Translations under genes and position numbers: made by a program
Shown here: positions 1 to 7,523 of the stretch, one piece after another
Layout of the letters: each line of letters starts with the position of its first letter
Numbering within the stretch: the first letter of the stretch is position 1
Notes under the pieces: model-generated
Told to the model about the DNA's origin: nothing
Databases searched by the model: none
The model's input: only the letters and a program-made list of their open reading frames with translations
Source of the DNA: Thermoanaerobaculales bacterium
Lineage (GTDB): Bacteria; Acidobacteriota; Thermoanaerobaculia; Thermoanaerobaculales; Sulfomarinibacteraceae
Reading direction: 5' to 3'
Assembly: GCA_025456385.1 (NCBI GenBank)
Contig: JALOKS010000044.1
Coordinates: 1-12,111, forward strand
DNA length: 12,111 nt

Positions 1-1178
1 AGCGCCCGCGCCGCCATCCGGGCCTGGAACTCGCGGTACTCGTCGGCCGTGTGCGGCTGCGCCAGGAAGGCGTCGGTTTCGGCGAGGATCCCGCGCTCGG
101 CCTCGAGCAGGGCGGGCAGGAAGCCGGTGCCGGCGGCGTTGTCGAGGACGGTCGCCTTGAGGTAGTCGTCCTTGTTGCCCTCGGCGAAGGGCCGCGCCAG
201 CTTCTTCAGGCGCGCCGACTCCGCCCACAGCGGCGCCTTCTCGCCCTGCCACAGTGGCTCCGGGCTCGCTCCGGCCTCGACCCACAGCGGCACCGCGACC
301 GCGGTCACCGGCTCGCCGGGGATGACCCACATGGTGGCCACCGAGCCGGCCGCGCCCGGCGTGCGTCCGACCAGCACTACCGCGGCCGAGGTGGAGGCCT
401 TGTTGATGGTGTCGCGGGTGCTGATCCACAGCTCGCGGTCGCCGGGGACCGCGCCGAGCTCGAAGGGTGTCGGCTGCTCGACGAGGACGTGCCCGGTGTC
501 GCGGCTGAAGGTGCCGAGGATGGTGCGGAAGTCGACCGGCCCCTCGGGCAGGCCCCGGAAGAGCTCGCCGGCGCGCTCGAAGCGCAGGTAGCCGGCGCCC
601 TCCCCCGCCTCGCCGGTGCGCGCGAAGTTGGTGTTGAGCAGGCAGCTCCGAGGCTCCCCGGCGGGGTCGATCTTCTCGAAGCCGTGGTTGTGGACCTCGT
701 ACAGCATCGCGCCGCCCCCGCCGTCGAGGACGCCGAAGTTGGCGAGGCTGCCGAGCTCGGGCCCGAGGTTGGCCTCGAGGTAGGCCTCGAAGTCGGCGAC
801 CGTGCGGCAGCTGCGGAGGGCGTCGGCCATGATCAGGCCTTCGAGGTCCTCCATCTCGCCTCCCCGCTCGGGCAGGTTGTAGGCGACGGTGTTGATGATC
901 GCGAAGCCCTCGCTGTTGAGCCCGGCCCAGCACGAGCGGCCGGAGGGCGCGTCGAAGTTGGTCAGACAGAGGTAGTCGTAGGGCTGCTCGTCGACGAAGA
1001 CCACCTTGTTCGAGAGCACGTCGGTGTCGCGGTTCTTCCACAGCACCGGCCCGCCCGTCGTCGAGCCCGCGGGCTGGATCACCGCCGAGGTGCACTGCTC
1101 GCTGCGGTCCCACGCGGAGGCCGTGAGCCCCGGCACTCCCACCGCAACGGCCACCGACCACGCGAGCAGCTGACGCAT
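1..1178 (-). CDS. Secreted C45/AAT-type Ntn hydrolase (carcinine hydrolase / isopenicillin-N acyltransferase-like), partial
   Basis: The reading frame is open from an ATG at 1178-1176 to the window edge (about 392 codons), so the C-terminus is missing. A GGAGGAGG Shine-Dalgarno sits just upstream. Residues 1-22 form a signal peptide (MRQLLAWSVAVAVG core, likely cut near SA22). Soon after comes Cys29-Thr30, then VLWKNRDTD at residues 45-53 and WAGLNSEGFAIINTVAYN further on. This arrangement is typical of the AAT (C45) branch of N-terminal nucleophile hydrolases. In that family autoproteolysis exposes the Cys as catalytic nucleophile, and the Asn-Arg-Asp motif helps form the active site. Members cleave or transfer acyl groups on linear amide bonds. 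The protein should act in the periplasm or outside the cell; its substrate cannot be read from the sequence. It is divergent from the GST gene and has no evident operon partner in the window. The family call is firm, the substrate unknown. Confidence 0.85.
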   Translation of the reverse strand, partial: MRQLLAWSVAVAVGVPGLTASAWDRSEQCTSAVIQPAGSTTGGPVLWKNRDTDVLSNKVVFVDEQPYDYLCLTNFDAPSGRSCWAGLNSEGFAIINTVAYNLPERGGEMEDLEGLIMADALRSCRTVADFEAYLEANLGPELGSLANFGVLDGGGGAMLYEVHNHGFEKIDPAGEPRSCLLNTNFARTGEAGEGAGYLRFERAGELFRGLPEGPVDFRTILGTFSRDTGHVLVEQPTPFELGAVPGDRELWISTRDTINKASTSAAVVLVGRTPGAAGSVATMWVIPGEPVTAVAVPLWVEAGASPEPLWQGEKAPLWAESARLKKLARPFAEGNKDDYLKATVLDNAAGTGFLPALLEAERGILAETDAFLAQPHTADEYREFQARMAARA

Positions 1179-1216
1179 GAACTCCTCCTCCCGGCGCCCC
1201 CCGCGGGACCCGCCCG

Positions 1217-1267
1217 AGTCTACACCGGGTCCCGCTGCGGCCGCGCGCCGGCGTGTTCGGCTACACT
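1217..1267. promoter_or_regulatory. Candidate divergent -10 elements between the C45 hydrolase and GST genes
   Basis: The 127-bp gap between the two divergent starts holds two -10-like hexamers placed symmetrically. TAGACT is on the minus strand (1222-1217), about 39 bp before the hydrolase ATG. TACACT is on the plus strand (1262-1267), about 39 bp before the GST ATG. Each matches TATAAT at 4 of 6 positions. No convincing -35 hexamer is visible at 16-18 bp, so this is tentative. Confidence 0.25.
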
Positions 1268-1305
1268 CGGCCCTGCCGCCGACGCGCCGCACCCGGAGGG
1301 GCCGC

Positions 1306-1959
1306 ATGAACCGCTTGAGCCTGATCATCGCCAACCGCAACTACTCCTCGTGGTCGATGCGCGCCTGGCTCGCCCTGCGCACCACCGGCGCGCCCTTCGA
1401 CGAGGTCGTGGTCCCGCTCGGGGAGGCGGACACCCGCGACCAGATCCTGCGCTGGTCGCCGAGCGGCCGCGTGCCGGCGCTGCGCGACGGCGAGCTCGTG
1501 GTCTGGGACTCGCTCGCCATCTGCGAGCACCTCGCCGAGCGCTTTCCGGAGGCCGGCCTGTGGCCGACCGAGCGCAGCGCGCGCGCCGTCGCCCGCTCGG
1601 TGGTCGCGGAGATGCACTCGGGCTTCATGGCGCTGCGCTCGCACATGCCGATGAACCTCCGCGCCTCGCGGCCCGGCGCCGGCCGCGGGCCCGGGGTCGA
1701 CGACGACATCGCCCGCATCATCGCGATCTGGGAGGCCTGCCGGCGCGACTTCGGCGCGGGCGGCGAGCTGCTGTTCGGGCGCTTCGGCATCGCCGACGCC
1801 TTCTTCGCCCCGGTGGTCAGCCGCTTCCTCACCTACGGCGTCGCGCCGACCGGCGCGGCCGGCGCGTACATGGCCGCGCTGTGGGCGGAGCCGGCGGTCC
1901 GGGAGTGGGCGGAGGCCGCGCGCGCCGAGTCCTGGCGGGTCGCCCGCTACGAGACCTGA
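1306..1959 (+). CDS. Glutathione S-transferase family protein
   Basis: This is a 217-residue protein, the usual length for a cytosolic GST. The start at ATG 1306 is chosen because GGAGGGG lies 5-6 bp upstream and the protein begins directly with the thioredoxin-fold beta strand (LSLIIANRNYSSWSMRAWL). Serines 14, 15 and 17 are candidates for the residue that activates the glutathione thiol. GRVPAL carries the cis-proline (Pro57), and WDSLAICEHL (67-76) is the glutathione gamma-glutamyl contact motif. Residues from about 85 onward form the all-helical C-terminal domain, with the N-capping-like FGIADAFFAPV. The family conjugates glutathione to electrophiles or performs thiol-dependent isomerisation or reduction in the cytoplasm. 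The exact class and substrate are not evident. The gene is monocistronic and ends 19 bp from the stop of the convergent diguanylate cyclase gene. Confidence 0.88.
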   Translation: MNRLSLIIANRNYSSWSMRAWLALRTTGAPFDEVVVPLGEADTRDQILRWSPSGRVPALRDGELVVWDSLAICEHLAERFPEAGLWPTERSARAVARSVVAEMHSGFMALRSHMPMNLRASRPGAGRGPGVDDDIARIIAIWEACRRDFGAGGELLFGRFGIADAFFAPVVSRFLTYGVAPTGAAGAYMAALWAEPAVREWAEAARAESWRVARYET

Positions 1960-1983
1960 GCGGTCCCCCCGAGGAGGCTCAGG
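1955..1983. terminator. Possible bidirectional terminator hairpin spanning both convergent stop codons
   Basis: CCTGAGC at 1955-1961 and GCTCAGG at 1977-1983 form a perfect 7-bp stem with a 15-nt loop. The stop codons of the GST gene (1957-1959) and the diguanylate cyclase gene (1979-1981, complement) lie in the two arms. There is no T-run on either side, so intrinsic termination is uncertain. The position between convergent genes is the main support. Confidence 0.25.
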
Positions 1984-3193
1984 CCAGGACCTCGAGCTCC
2001 GAGCGGTCGCGTCCGCCTTCCTTCGCCCGGTACAGCGCGCGGTCGGCCGCGCGCAGCAGCTCCGCCGGATCGCCGCCGCGGTCGGGCCCGACCACCGTGG
2101 CGCCGAGGCTGATCGTGACGGCCAGGCCCTGTCCGCCGGCCTCGATCGGCGAGGAGCGGCAGGCGAGGCGCGCGCGCTCCATGACCTCGATCGCCGTCTG
2201 GGTGTCGCCGGGCGACAGGATCACCAGGAACTCCTCGCCGCCGAGCCGCCCGAAGACGTCGGCCGCGCGCAGGGTCGAGCCGACGCGACGGGTGACCTCG
2301 CTCAGCACCTCGTCGCCCGCGAGGTGGCCGATGCGGTCGTTGACCTCCTTGAAGTGGTCGATGTCGAGCATGAAAGCCGCGAGCGGGCGGCGCTCGCGCC
2401 GGCTGCGCGCGAGCTCGCGCTGCAGCAGCTCGAGGATCGAGCGCCGGTTCCAGAGCCCGGTCAGGCTGTCGCGGGTGGCCAGGCGCTCGAGGGAGTCCAT
2501 GGTCTCCTGGAGGCGCTCGTTCAGGCGCAGCAGCTCCTGGTAGAGGCGCCCCTTCTCGAGAATCATCGCCAGCTGCCCGGCGAGCTGCATGAAGAGCTGC
2601 TGGTGGATCTCGGTGTAGATCCCGGGCCGGGTGCTGGAGAAGAACAGGAAACCGGCCGGCTCGCCTTTGACGACCAGCGGGCAGGTGAGGCTCGCGCGCA
2701 TGCCCTCGGCGACGACGAGCCGCGTGGACTCCGAGCGCGGGTGCGCTGCGAGGTAGGCCTCGAGGTCGTTGAGGATCCGCGGACGCCCTGTGCGCAGGAC
2801 CTCCTCGAGGCTCGAACCCGCGAGCGGCGCCGCGTAGCCCAGCGCGAGCCGGATCTCGGTCGCCTCGGAGCGGGCCCAGCGGGCGCGCACCACCGTCCCC
2901 CCGCCCTCGAGCAGGGCGAGCCCGATCCGGTCGTAGGGGATCAGCGAGAAGAAGGAGTCGTAGACGAGGTTCAGCACATCCTCGAGGACGAGGCCCTCGT
3001 TGATGCGCTGGGTGACGCGGGTGAGAATCGCCGACCGCTCGGAGCGGCGCTCGAGGGCGGCCGCGAGCTCCGCGAGCGCGGCGCCGAGCCGTCCGATCTC
3101 GTCACCTTCGCCGCCGCGGATCTCGAGGTCGAAGCGGCCCTGCCGCAGCGCTTCGACCGCCTCGCAGTAGCGCGCGATCCGCTCGTCGCTCAC
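1979..3193 (-). CDS. Diguanylate cyclase: HAMP-like segment, GAF domain, GGDEF domain
   Basis: This 404-residue protein starts at GTG 3193, which overlaps the RND pump stop by 4 bp (GTGA), with GGAG 8 nt upstream. Residues 5-48 resemble the second half of a HAMP linker (LRQGRFDLEI, then DEIGRLGAALAELAAAL), yet no transmembrane helix precedes them. Residues about 55-215 form a GAF sensor domain. A short coiled coil (218-238) leads into the GGDEF domain: DSLTGLWNRR (242-251), metal-binding DIDHF (277-281), active site GGEEF (318-322), ISLG (361-364) and ALYRAKEGGRDR near the end. The domain should join two GTP into c-di-GMP. An inhibitory I-site RxxD (R309-D312) sits five residues before GGEEF, as in PleD, so product inhibition is expected. 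The ligand of the GAF domain is unknown. As the last gene of the efflux operon it probably senses a cytoplasmic cue connected with pump function. Confidence 0.93.
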   Translation of the reverse strand: MSDERIARYCEAVEALRQGRFDLEIRGGEGDEIGRLGAALAELAAALERRSERSAILTRVTQRINEGLVLEDVLNLVYDSFFSLIPYDRIGLALLEGGGTVVRARWARSEATEIRLALGYAAPLAGSSLEEVLRTGRPRILNDLEAYLAAHPRSESTRLVVAEGMRASLTCPLVVKGEPAGFLFFSSTRPGIYTEIHQQLFMQLAGQLAMILEKGRLYQELLRLNERLQETMDSLERLATRDSLTGLWNRRSILELLQRELARSRRERRPLAAFMLDIDHFKEVNDRIGHLAGDEVLSEVTRRVGSTLRAADVFGRLGGEEFLVILSPGDTQTAIEVMERARLACRSSPIEAGGQGLAVTISLGATVVGPDRGGDPAELLRAADRALYRAKEGGRDRSELEVLA

Positions 3194-6100
3194 CCGGAGC
3201 TCTCCCCGGTGCGGGCTTCGACGGAGGCCTGCTCGCGCCCGCCGAGGAACCACAACCAGCGCCCCAGCCTGGTCTCCAGGGACTCCATGTAGGTGTAGAT
3301 AACCGGGGTGATGAACAGGGTCAAGGACTGCGAGACCACGAGGCCGCCGACCACCGCGAGCCCGAGCGGTTGCCGAGCCTCCGCGCCGGCGCCGATGCCG
3401 AGCGCGATCGGAAGGGTCCCGAAGAACGCTGCCATCGTGGTCATCATGATCGGGCGGAAGCGAACTACGCAGGCCTCGTAGATGGCGTCGGCGGGCGCCC
3501 TGCCGCGGACGCGCTGAGCCTCGATCGCGAAGTCGATCATGATGATGCCGTTCTTCTTGACAAGCCCGACCAGCATGATCACGCCCACGAAGGCGTAGAT
3601 GTTGAGATCGACGCGGAACAGGAGCAGCGTCGCGAGTGCGCCGAGGCCGGCGAGCGGCAGGGCCGACAGGATGGTGAACGGGTGGATGAAGCTCTCGTAG
3701 AGAATGCCCAGCACCATGTAGATGACGAGGATCGCCACCACGAGCAGGAGACCGAGGCCCCCCATCGACGACCGGAAAGCCTGCGCGGCACCCTGGAACA
3801 TCGGCGTGATGGAGGCGGGCAGGATCTCCCGCGCCAGGCGCTCGACCTCGACGGTGGCCGGACCGAGCGACATTCCGGGCGCCAGGTTGAACGACAGCGT
3901 CACCGACGGGACCTGGCCGGAGTGGTTGACGGTCAGGGGCCCGAGCCCGGGAGTCATGGTGACCAGCGAGTCGAGAGGCACGAGCCCGCCGGCAGCCGAC
4001 CTCACGTAGAGCCGCGAGAGGTCGAGGATGTCGGTTTGGTACTCGGGCAGCAGCTCCATGATGACGCGGTACTGATTGTTGGGCGCGAAGATGGTCGAGA
4101 TCTGGCGGCTGCCGTAGGCGCTGTAGAGCGCGTCCTCGATCTGGCGCGCGGTGACGCCGAGCGCGGATGCCTTGTCGCGGTTGATGTCGATGTCGATCTG
4201 CGGGTTCTTCAGCTGCAGATCGCTCGAGACGTCGACGAGCATCGGGTGCTCGCGGAGCCGCGACTCGAGCAGCGGCGCGAAGCGGTACAGCTCGTCTGTG
4301 TCGGGTCCGGTCAGCGTCAGCTGGTACTGCGCCCGCGTCATGCGGCCGCCGACCTGGATCGCCGGCGGGGTCTGCGCGTAGACCCGCACCCCGGGGATCC
4401 GTGCCAGCTTCGGCCGCAGCCCTTCCACCACCTGATCCGACGTGAGCTCGCGCTCGCTCCTCGGCTTGAGACGGGCGAAGAAGAAGCCGGTGTTGGAGGC
4501 GCCCATGCCGCCGCGGCCGCCGGCCGACGACATGAAGGCAGCGATGTTCGGGTCCGCTGCGAGGACGGCGGCGACCTGCTTCTGGTGCTCGGCCATCGCC
4601 TGGAACGAGATGCCCTCGATGGCCTCCACCTGGCCGAAGATCTGGCTGATGTCCTGTGAGGGGATGAAACCCTTCGGGATCATCATGAACAGCACACCGG
4701 TCAGCGCGGTGATGACGGCTGTTGAGGCCACCATGGTGCGCCGGTGCCGCAGGGACCACCTCAAACCGACCTCGTAGGCTGCCAGCATGCCGGCGAAAAA
4801 GCGCTCGAAGAAGTTGTAGAGCGCGTGGTGCGCGACGCTCCCCGCCGGACGGATGAAGCGGCTCGCGAGCATGGGCGTCAGGCTCAGCGCGATGAAGCCG
4901 GAGATCAGAACCGCCGCCCCGATGGTGACCGCGAACTCACGGAACAGCCGGCCGACGATGCCGCCCATGAAGAGTACCGGGATGAAGACGGCTGCCAGCG
5001 ACAGCGTCATCGACACGATCGTGAAGCTGATCTCCCGAGCGCCGTCGAGGGCGGCCTCGAAGGGCCGCTTGCCCATCTCCATGTGGCGGACGATGTTCTC
5101 GAGCATGACGATGGCGTCATCCACGACGAACCCGACGGACAGCGTCAGCGCCATCAACGACAGGTTGTCCAGCGAGTAGTCCAGCAGGTACATCACCGTG
5201 AAGGTGCCGACGATGGACATCGGCATCGCGAGTGAGGGGATGGCGGTCGCGGACAGGTTGCGCAGGAACATGAAGATGACGAGGATGACCAGGACCAGCG
5301 TCACCAGCAGGGTCAGCTTGACGTCGTTGACCGACTCGTGGATGGAGATCGAGCGATCGAAGAGCACCTCGAGGGACACGCTGGCCGGGAGCTGCTGCTC
5401 GAACATCGGCAGCAGCTCCCGCACCCGGTTCGCGACATCGACGGTGTTGGTGCCGGGCTGGCGCTGGATGGCCAGGACCACTGCCCGCTGATCGATGAAC
5501 CAGGCGGCCGTCTTGTCGTTCTCCACGCTGTCCCGCACAGCGCCCAGCTCGTCGAGGCGCACCGGCCGGCCGTCGCGGTAGGCGACAACCAGCGGCCGGT
5601 ACGCCGCCGCGCTGGTGAGCTGGCCCCGGGTCTGGATGGTGTACGCCGTCTGCGGGCCGTAGAGGATGCCGCTGGGGAGGTTGACGTTCGCGGCCTGCAC
5701 CGCGCCTGCGACCTCGTCGATGCCGATGCCGCGGGTGGCGAGGGCCGTCGGGTCGACCTGGATCCTCACCGCGTACTTCTGTGAGCCGTAGACCTGCACC
5801 TGCGCCACGCCCAGGACCGTCGAGATCCTCTGCGCCATCATCGTCGAGCCGTACTCGTCGAGCTCGTAGAGCGGGAGCGTCGGTGAGGTCAGCGCGATGT
5901 AGAGGATCGGCTGGTCGGCGGGGTTGACCTTCTGATAGGTCGGCGGCGAGGGCATGTCCTGCGGCAGCTGGCGGTTGGCTCGCGCGATCGCGGCCTGGAC
6001 GTCCTGGGCCGCGGCGTCGATGTCGCGGGAGAGGTTGAACTGCAGCACGATGCCGGTGTTGCCGAGGGAGCTCGTCGAGCTCATCGAGTCCACGCCGGCG

Positions 6101-6321
6101 ATCGTCGAGAACTCCTTCTCGAGCGGCGTCGCCACCGACGAGGCCATGGTGTCGGGGTTGGCGCCCGGCAGCGCGGCGGAGACCGAGATGGTCGGGAAAT
6201 CGACGTTCGGCAGGTCGCTCACCGGCAGCAGCCGGTAGGCCATCGTGCCGAAGAGCAGAATGCCGGCCATGACCAGGGTGGTCATCACCGGCCGGCGGAT
6301 GAAGAGCTCGGAGAGGTTCAT
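3190..6321 (-). CDS. RND-family multidrug efflux pump, inner-membrane subunit (MdtB/MdtC/AcrB class)
   Basis: The protein has 1043 residues, the standard length for HAE1-type RND transporters. It begins MNLSELFIRRPVMTTLVM (TM1) followed by the large periplasmic loop from about residue 31 to 335. TM2-6 span about 335-490. TM7 (about 530-547) precedes the second periplasmic loop, and TM8-12 start near 855. The proton relay is intact: Asp401-Asp402 in TM4 (VGFVVDDAIVMLENI) correspond to AcrB Asp407/408, and Lys923 in TM10 (GLVKKNGI) to AcrB Lys940. It should form a proton-driven trimer exporting drugs, detergents or other amphiphiles. The internal wording is closest to the MdtB/MdtC subgroup, but only one pump gene is present, so a homotrimer is likely. 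ATG 6321 overlaps the adaptor stop by 4 bp, and its own stop overlaps the diguanylate cyclase start by 4 bp. Confidence 0.96.
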   Translation of the reverse strand: MNLSELFIRRPVMTTLVMAGILLFGTMAYRLLPVSDLPNVDFPTISVSAALPGANPDTMASSVATPLEKEFSTIAGVDSMSSTSSLGNTGIVLQFNLSRDIDAAAQDVQAAIARANRQLPQDMPSPPTYQKVNPADQPILYIALTSPTLPLYELDEYGSTMMAQRISTVLGVAQVQVYGSQKYAVRIQVDPTALATRGIGIDEVAGAVQAANVNLPSGILYGPQTAYTIQTRGQLTSAAAYRPLVVAYRDGRPVRLDELGAVRDSVENDKTAAWFIDQRAVVLAIQRQPGTNTVDVANRVRELLPMFEQQLPASVSLEVLFDRSISIHESVNDVKLTLLVTLVLVILVIFMFLRNLSATAIPSLAMPMSIVGTFTVMYLLDYSLDNLSLMALTLSVGFVVDDAIVMLENIVRHMEMGKRPFEAALDGAREISFTIVSMTLSLAAVFIPVLFMGGIVGRLFREFAVTIGAAVLISGFIALSLTPMLASRFIRPAGSVAHHALYNFFERFFAGMLAAYEVGLRWSLRHRRTMVASTAVITALTGVLFMMIPKGFIPSQDISQIFGQVEAIEGISFQAMAEHQKQVAAVLAADPNIAAFMSSAGGRGGMGASNTGFFFARLKPRSERELTSDQVVEGLRPKLARIPGVRVYAQTPPAIQVGGRMTRAQYQLTLTGPDTDELYRFAPLLESRLREHPMLVDVSSDLQLKNPQIDIDINRDKASALGVTARQIEDALYSAYGSRQISTIFAPNNQYRVIMELLPEYQTDILDLSRLYVRSAAGGLVPLDSLVTMTPGLGPLTVNHSGQVPSVTLSFNLAPGMSLGPATVEVERLAREILPASITPMFQGAAQAFRSSMGGLGLLLVVAILVIYMVLGILYESFIHPFTILSALPLAGLGALATLLLFRVDLNIYAFVGVIMLVGLVKKNGIIMIDFAIEAQRVRGRAPADAIYEACVVRFRPIMMTTMAAFFGTLPIALGIGAGAEARQPLGLAVVGGLVVSQSLTLFITPVIYTYMESLETRLGRWLWFLGGREQASVEARTGESSG

Positions 6322-7523
6322 GACGGCCGGCCGTACGTCCCGGGAGCCCCCTTGACATCGACAACGCTCCCCGGCACCAGCCGCAGCTGGCCGTCGGTGA
6401 CGACGGTCTCGCCGGCGCTCAACCCGCGGTCGATCACCGCGTCTGGGCCGTCCACCCGGTTCACCTGCACCGGCCGCAGCTCGACGCTCCGGTCATCCCT
6501 GATCACGAACACGTGCTGCCCGTCCTGGCCCGTCATCACCGCCGGCGCAGGGCACACCACGCGGCCGCTCTCCTCGCCGAGCACCACGGTCACGTCGACG
6601 AACTGGCCGGGCCACAGCCGCTCCTCCGCGTTGGCGAAGGTGGCCTTCAGGAGAATGGTGCTTGTGGAGGTGTCAACGGCGTTGTCGACGAAGCTCAGCT
6701 CGCCGGTCAAGGGCCCGGCCGGGTCGGCCGGCAGCGAGGCGATAACCACGATTCCGTCCCGGCGGTGAGCGAGGACCGCCGCCAGGTGCTGAGCCGGGAC
6801 GGAGAACGAGACCTTGATCGGCGCGATCTGGTTGATGGTCACCATCGCCCGGTCGTCGTTCGCTTTGATGAGGTTGCCGACCTTGGCGTTCAAGTTGCCG
6901 GCGCGGCCGGTCACCGGCGCCAGGATCGTGCAGTACTCCAGGTTGAGGCGCGCCGTCACCACCGCGGCCTGGTCGGCGGCCACCGCGGCCTTCAGCGCCG
7001 CCGCGTCGGCGAGAACCTGATCGTACTGCTCCTTGGTGACGAAGTCCTGGCCGACGAGGCTCGCGTAGCGGCCGATGTCGGCCTCCGCCTTGCCGAGCAG
7101 GGCCTGGTCGCGGGCGAGCATCGCTTCGGCCTGCGCCAGAGCGGCCTCGTAGGGTCGGGGGTCGATCACGAAGAGGACGTCGCCGCGCCTCACGAGCTCC
7201 CCTTCGCGGAAGAGGACCCGCAGCAGCTCGCCGCCGATTCGCGCCTTGACGGCGACCGTCTCGATGGCCTCGACGTTGCCGATCGCGCGGAACGAGATCG
7301 GCATGGTCCTGAGCTCGACGGTGGCCGCCGCGACCGGGACCGGGAGCGGCGCCCCGCGCTGCACCTGCTCCGCGCCCCCGCAGCCCGCGGTTCCCGCGAC
7401 GAAGGCCAGCAGCAGGGTCGCCACCATGGTCCCGCCCGGGTCGCTGATCAGGAGGCGGTTCGCGAGCGGCCTCGGGCTGCCACCACGCTTCGTGTCGCAC
7501 GGCCGCAGCAGCTTCCTCGTCAT
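6318..7523 (-). CDS. RND efflux periplasmic adaptor (membrane fusion protein), probable lipoprotein
   Basis: This is a 401-residue HlyD/AcrA-family adaptor that bridges the pump and the outer-membrane channel. The barrel-sandwich (lipoyl) halves lie at about 89-122 (VKARIGGELLRVLFREGELV) and 196-232 (YCTILAPVTGRAG). An alpha-hairpin (124-194) sits between them. The beta-barrel covers about 233-320 and the membrane-proximal domain the rest. A hydrophobic stretch MVATLLLAFVAGTAGC ends at Cys48, a plausible lipobox Cys with Thr-Ala-Gly before it. ATG 7523 is preferred because it overlaps the previous gene's stop (ATGA) and has GGAGG 7-8 bp upstream. It leaves an unusual 32-residue basic extension before the signal sequence. 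The alternative start at 7427 gives a cleaner lipoprotein signal but has only a weak G-rich ribosome site and no positively charged n-region. The family call is secure; the exact N-terminus is not. Confidence 0.93.
   Translation of the reverse strand: MTRKLLRPCDTKRGGSPRPLANRLLISDPGGTMVATLLLAFVAGTAGCGGAEQVQRGAPLPVPVAAATVELRTMPISFRAIGNVEAIETVAVKARIGGELLRVLFREGELVRRGDVLFVIDPRPYEAALAQAEAMLARDQALLGKAEADIGRYASLVGQDFVTKEQYDQVLADAAALKAAVAADQAAVVTARLNLEYCTILAPVTGRAGNLNAKVGNLIKANDDRAMVTINQIAPIKVSFSVPAQHLAAVLAHRRDGIVVIASLPADPAGPLTGELSFVDNAVDTSTSTILLKATFANAEERLWPGQFVDVTVVLGEESGRVVCPAPAVMTGQDGQHVFVIRDDRSVELRPVQVNRVDGPDAVIDRGLSAGETVVTDGQLRLVPGSVVDVKGAPGTYGRPS

Noticed and set aside
51..2543. Very long plus-strand open frame across several genes
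   Set aside because: It lies antisense to the C45 hydrolase and the diguanylate cyclase and out of frame with the GST. The product is Arg/Gly/Ala-rich with no domain. It is a by-product of high GC and few stop codons.
3370..4659. Long plus-strand open frame opposite the RND pump
   Set aside because: The composition (Asp/Arg/His/Gln-rich) is that of a complementary-strand shadow, and the minus-strand frame encodes a textbook RND transporter.
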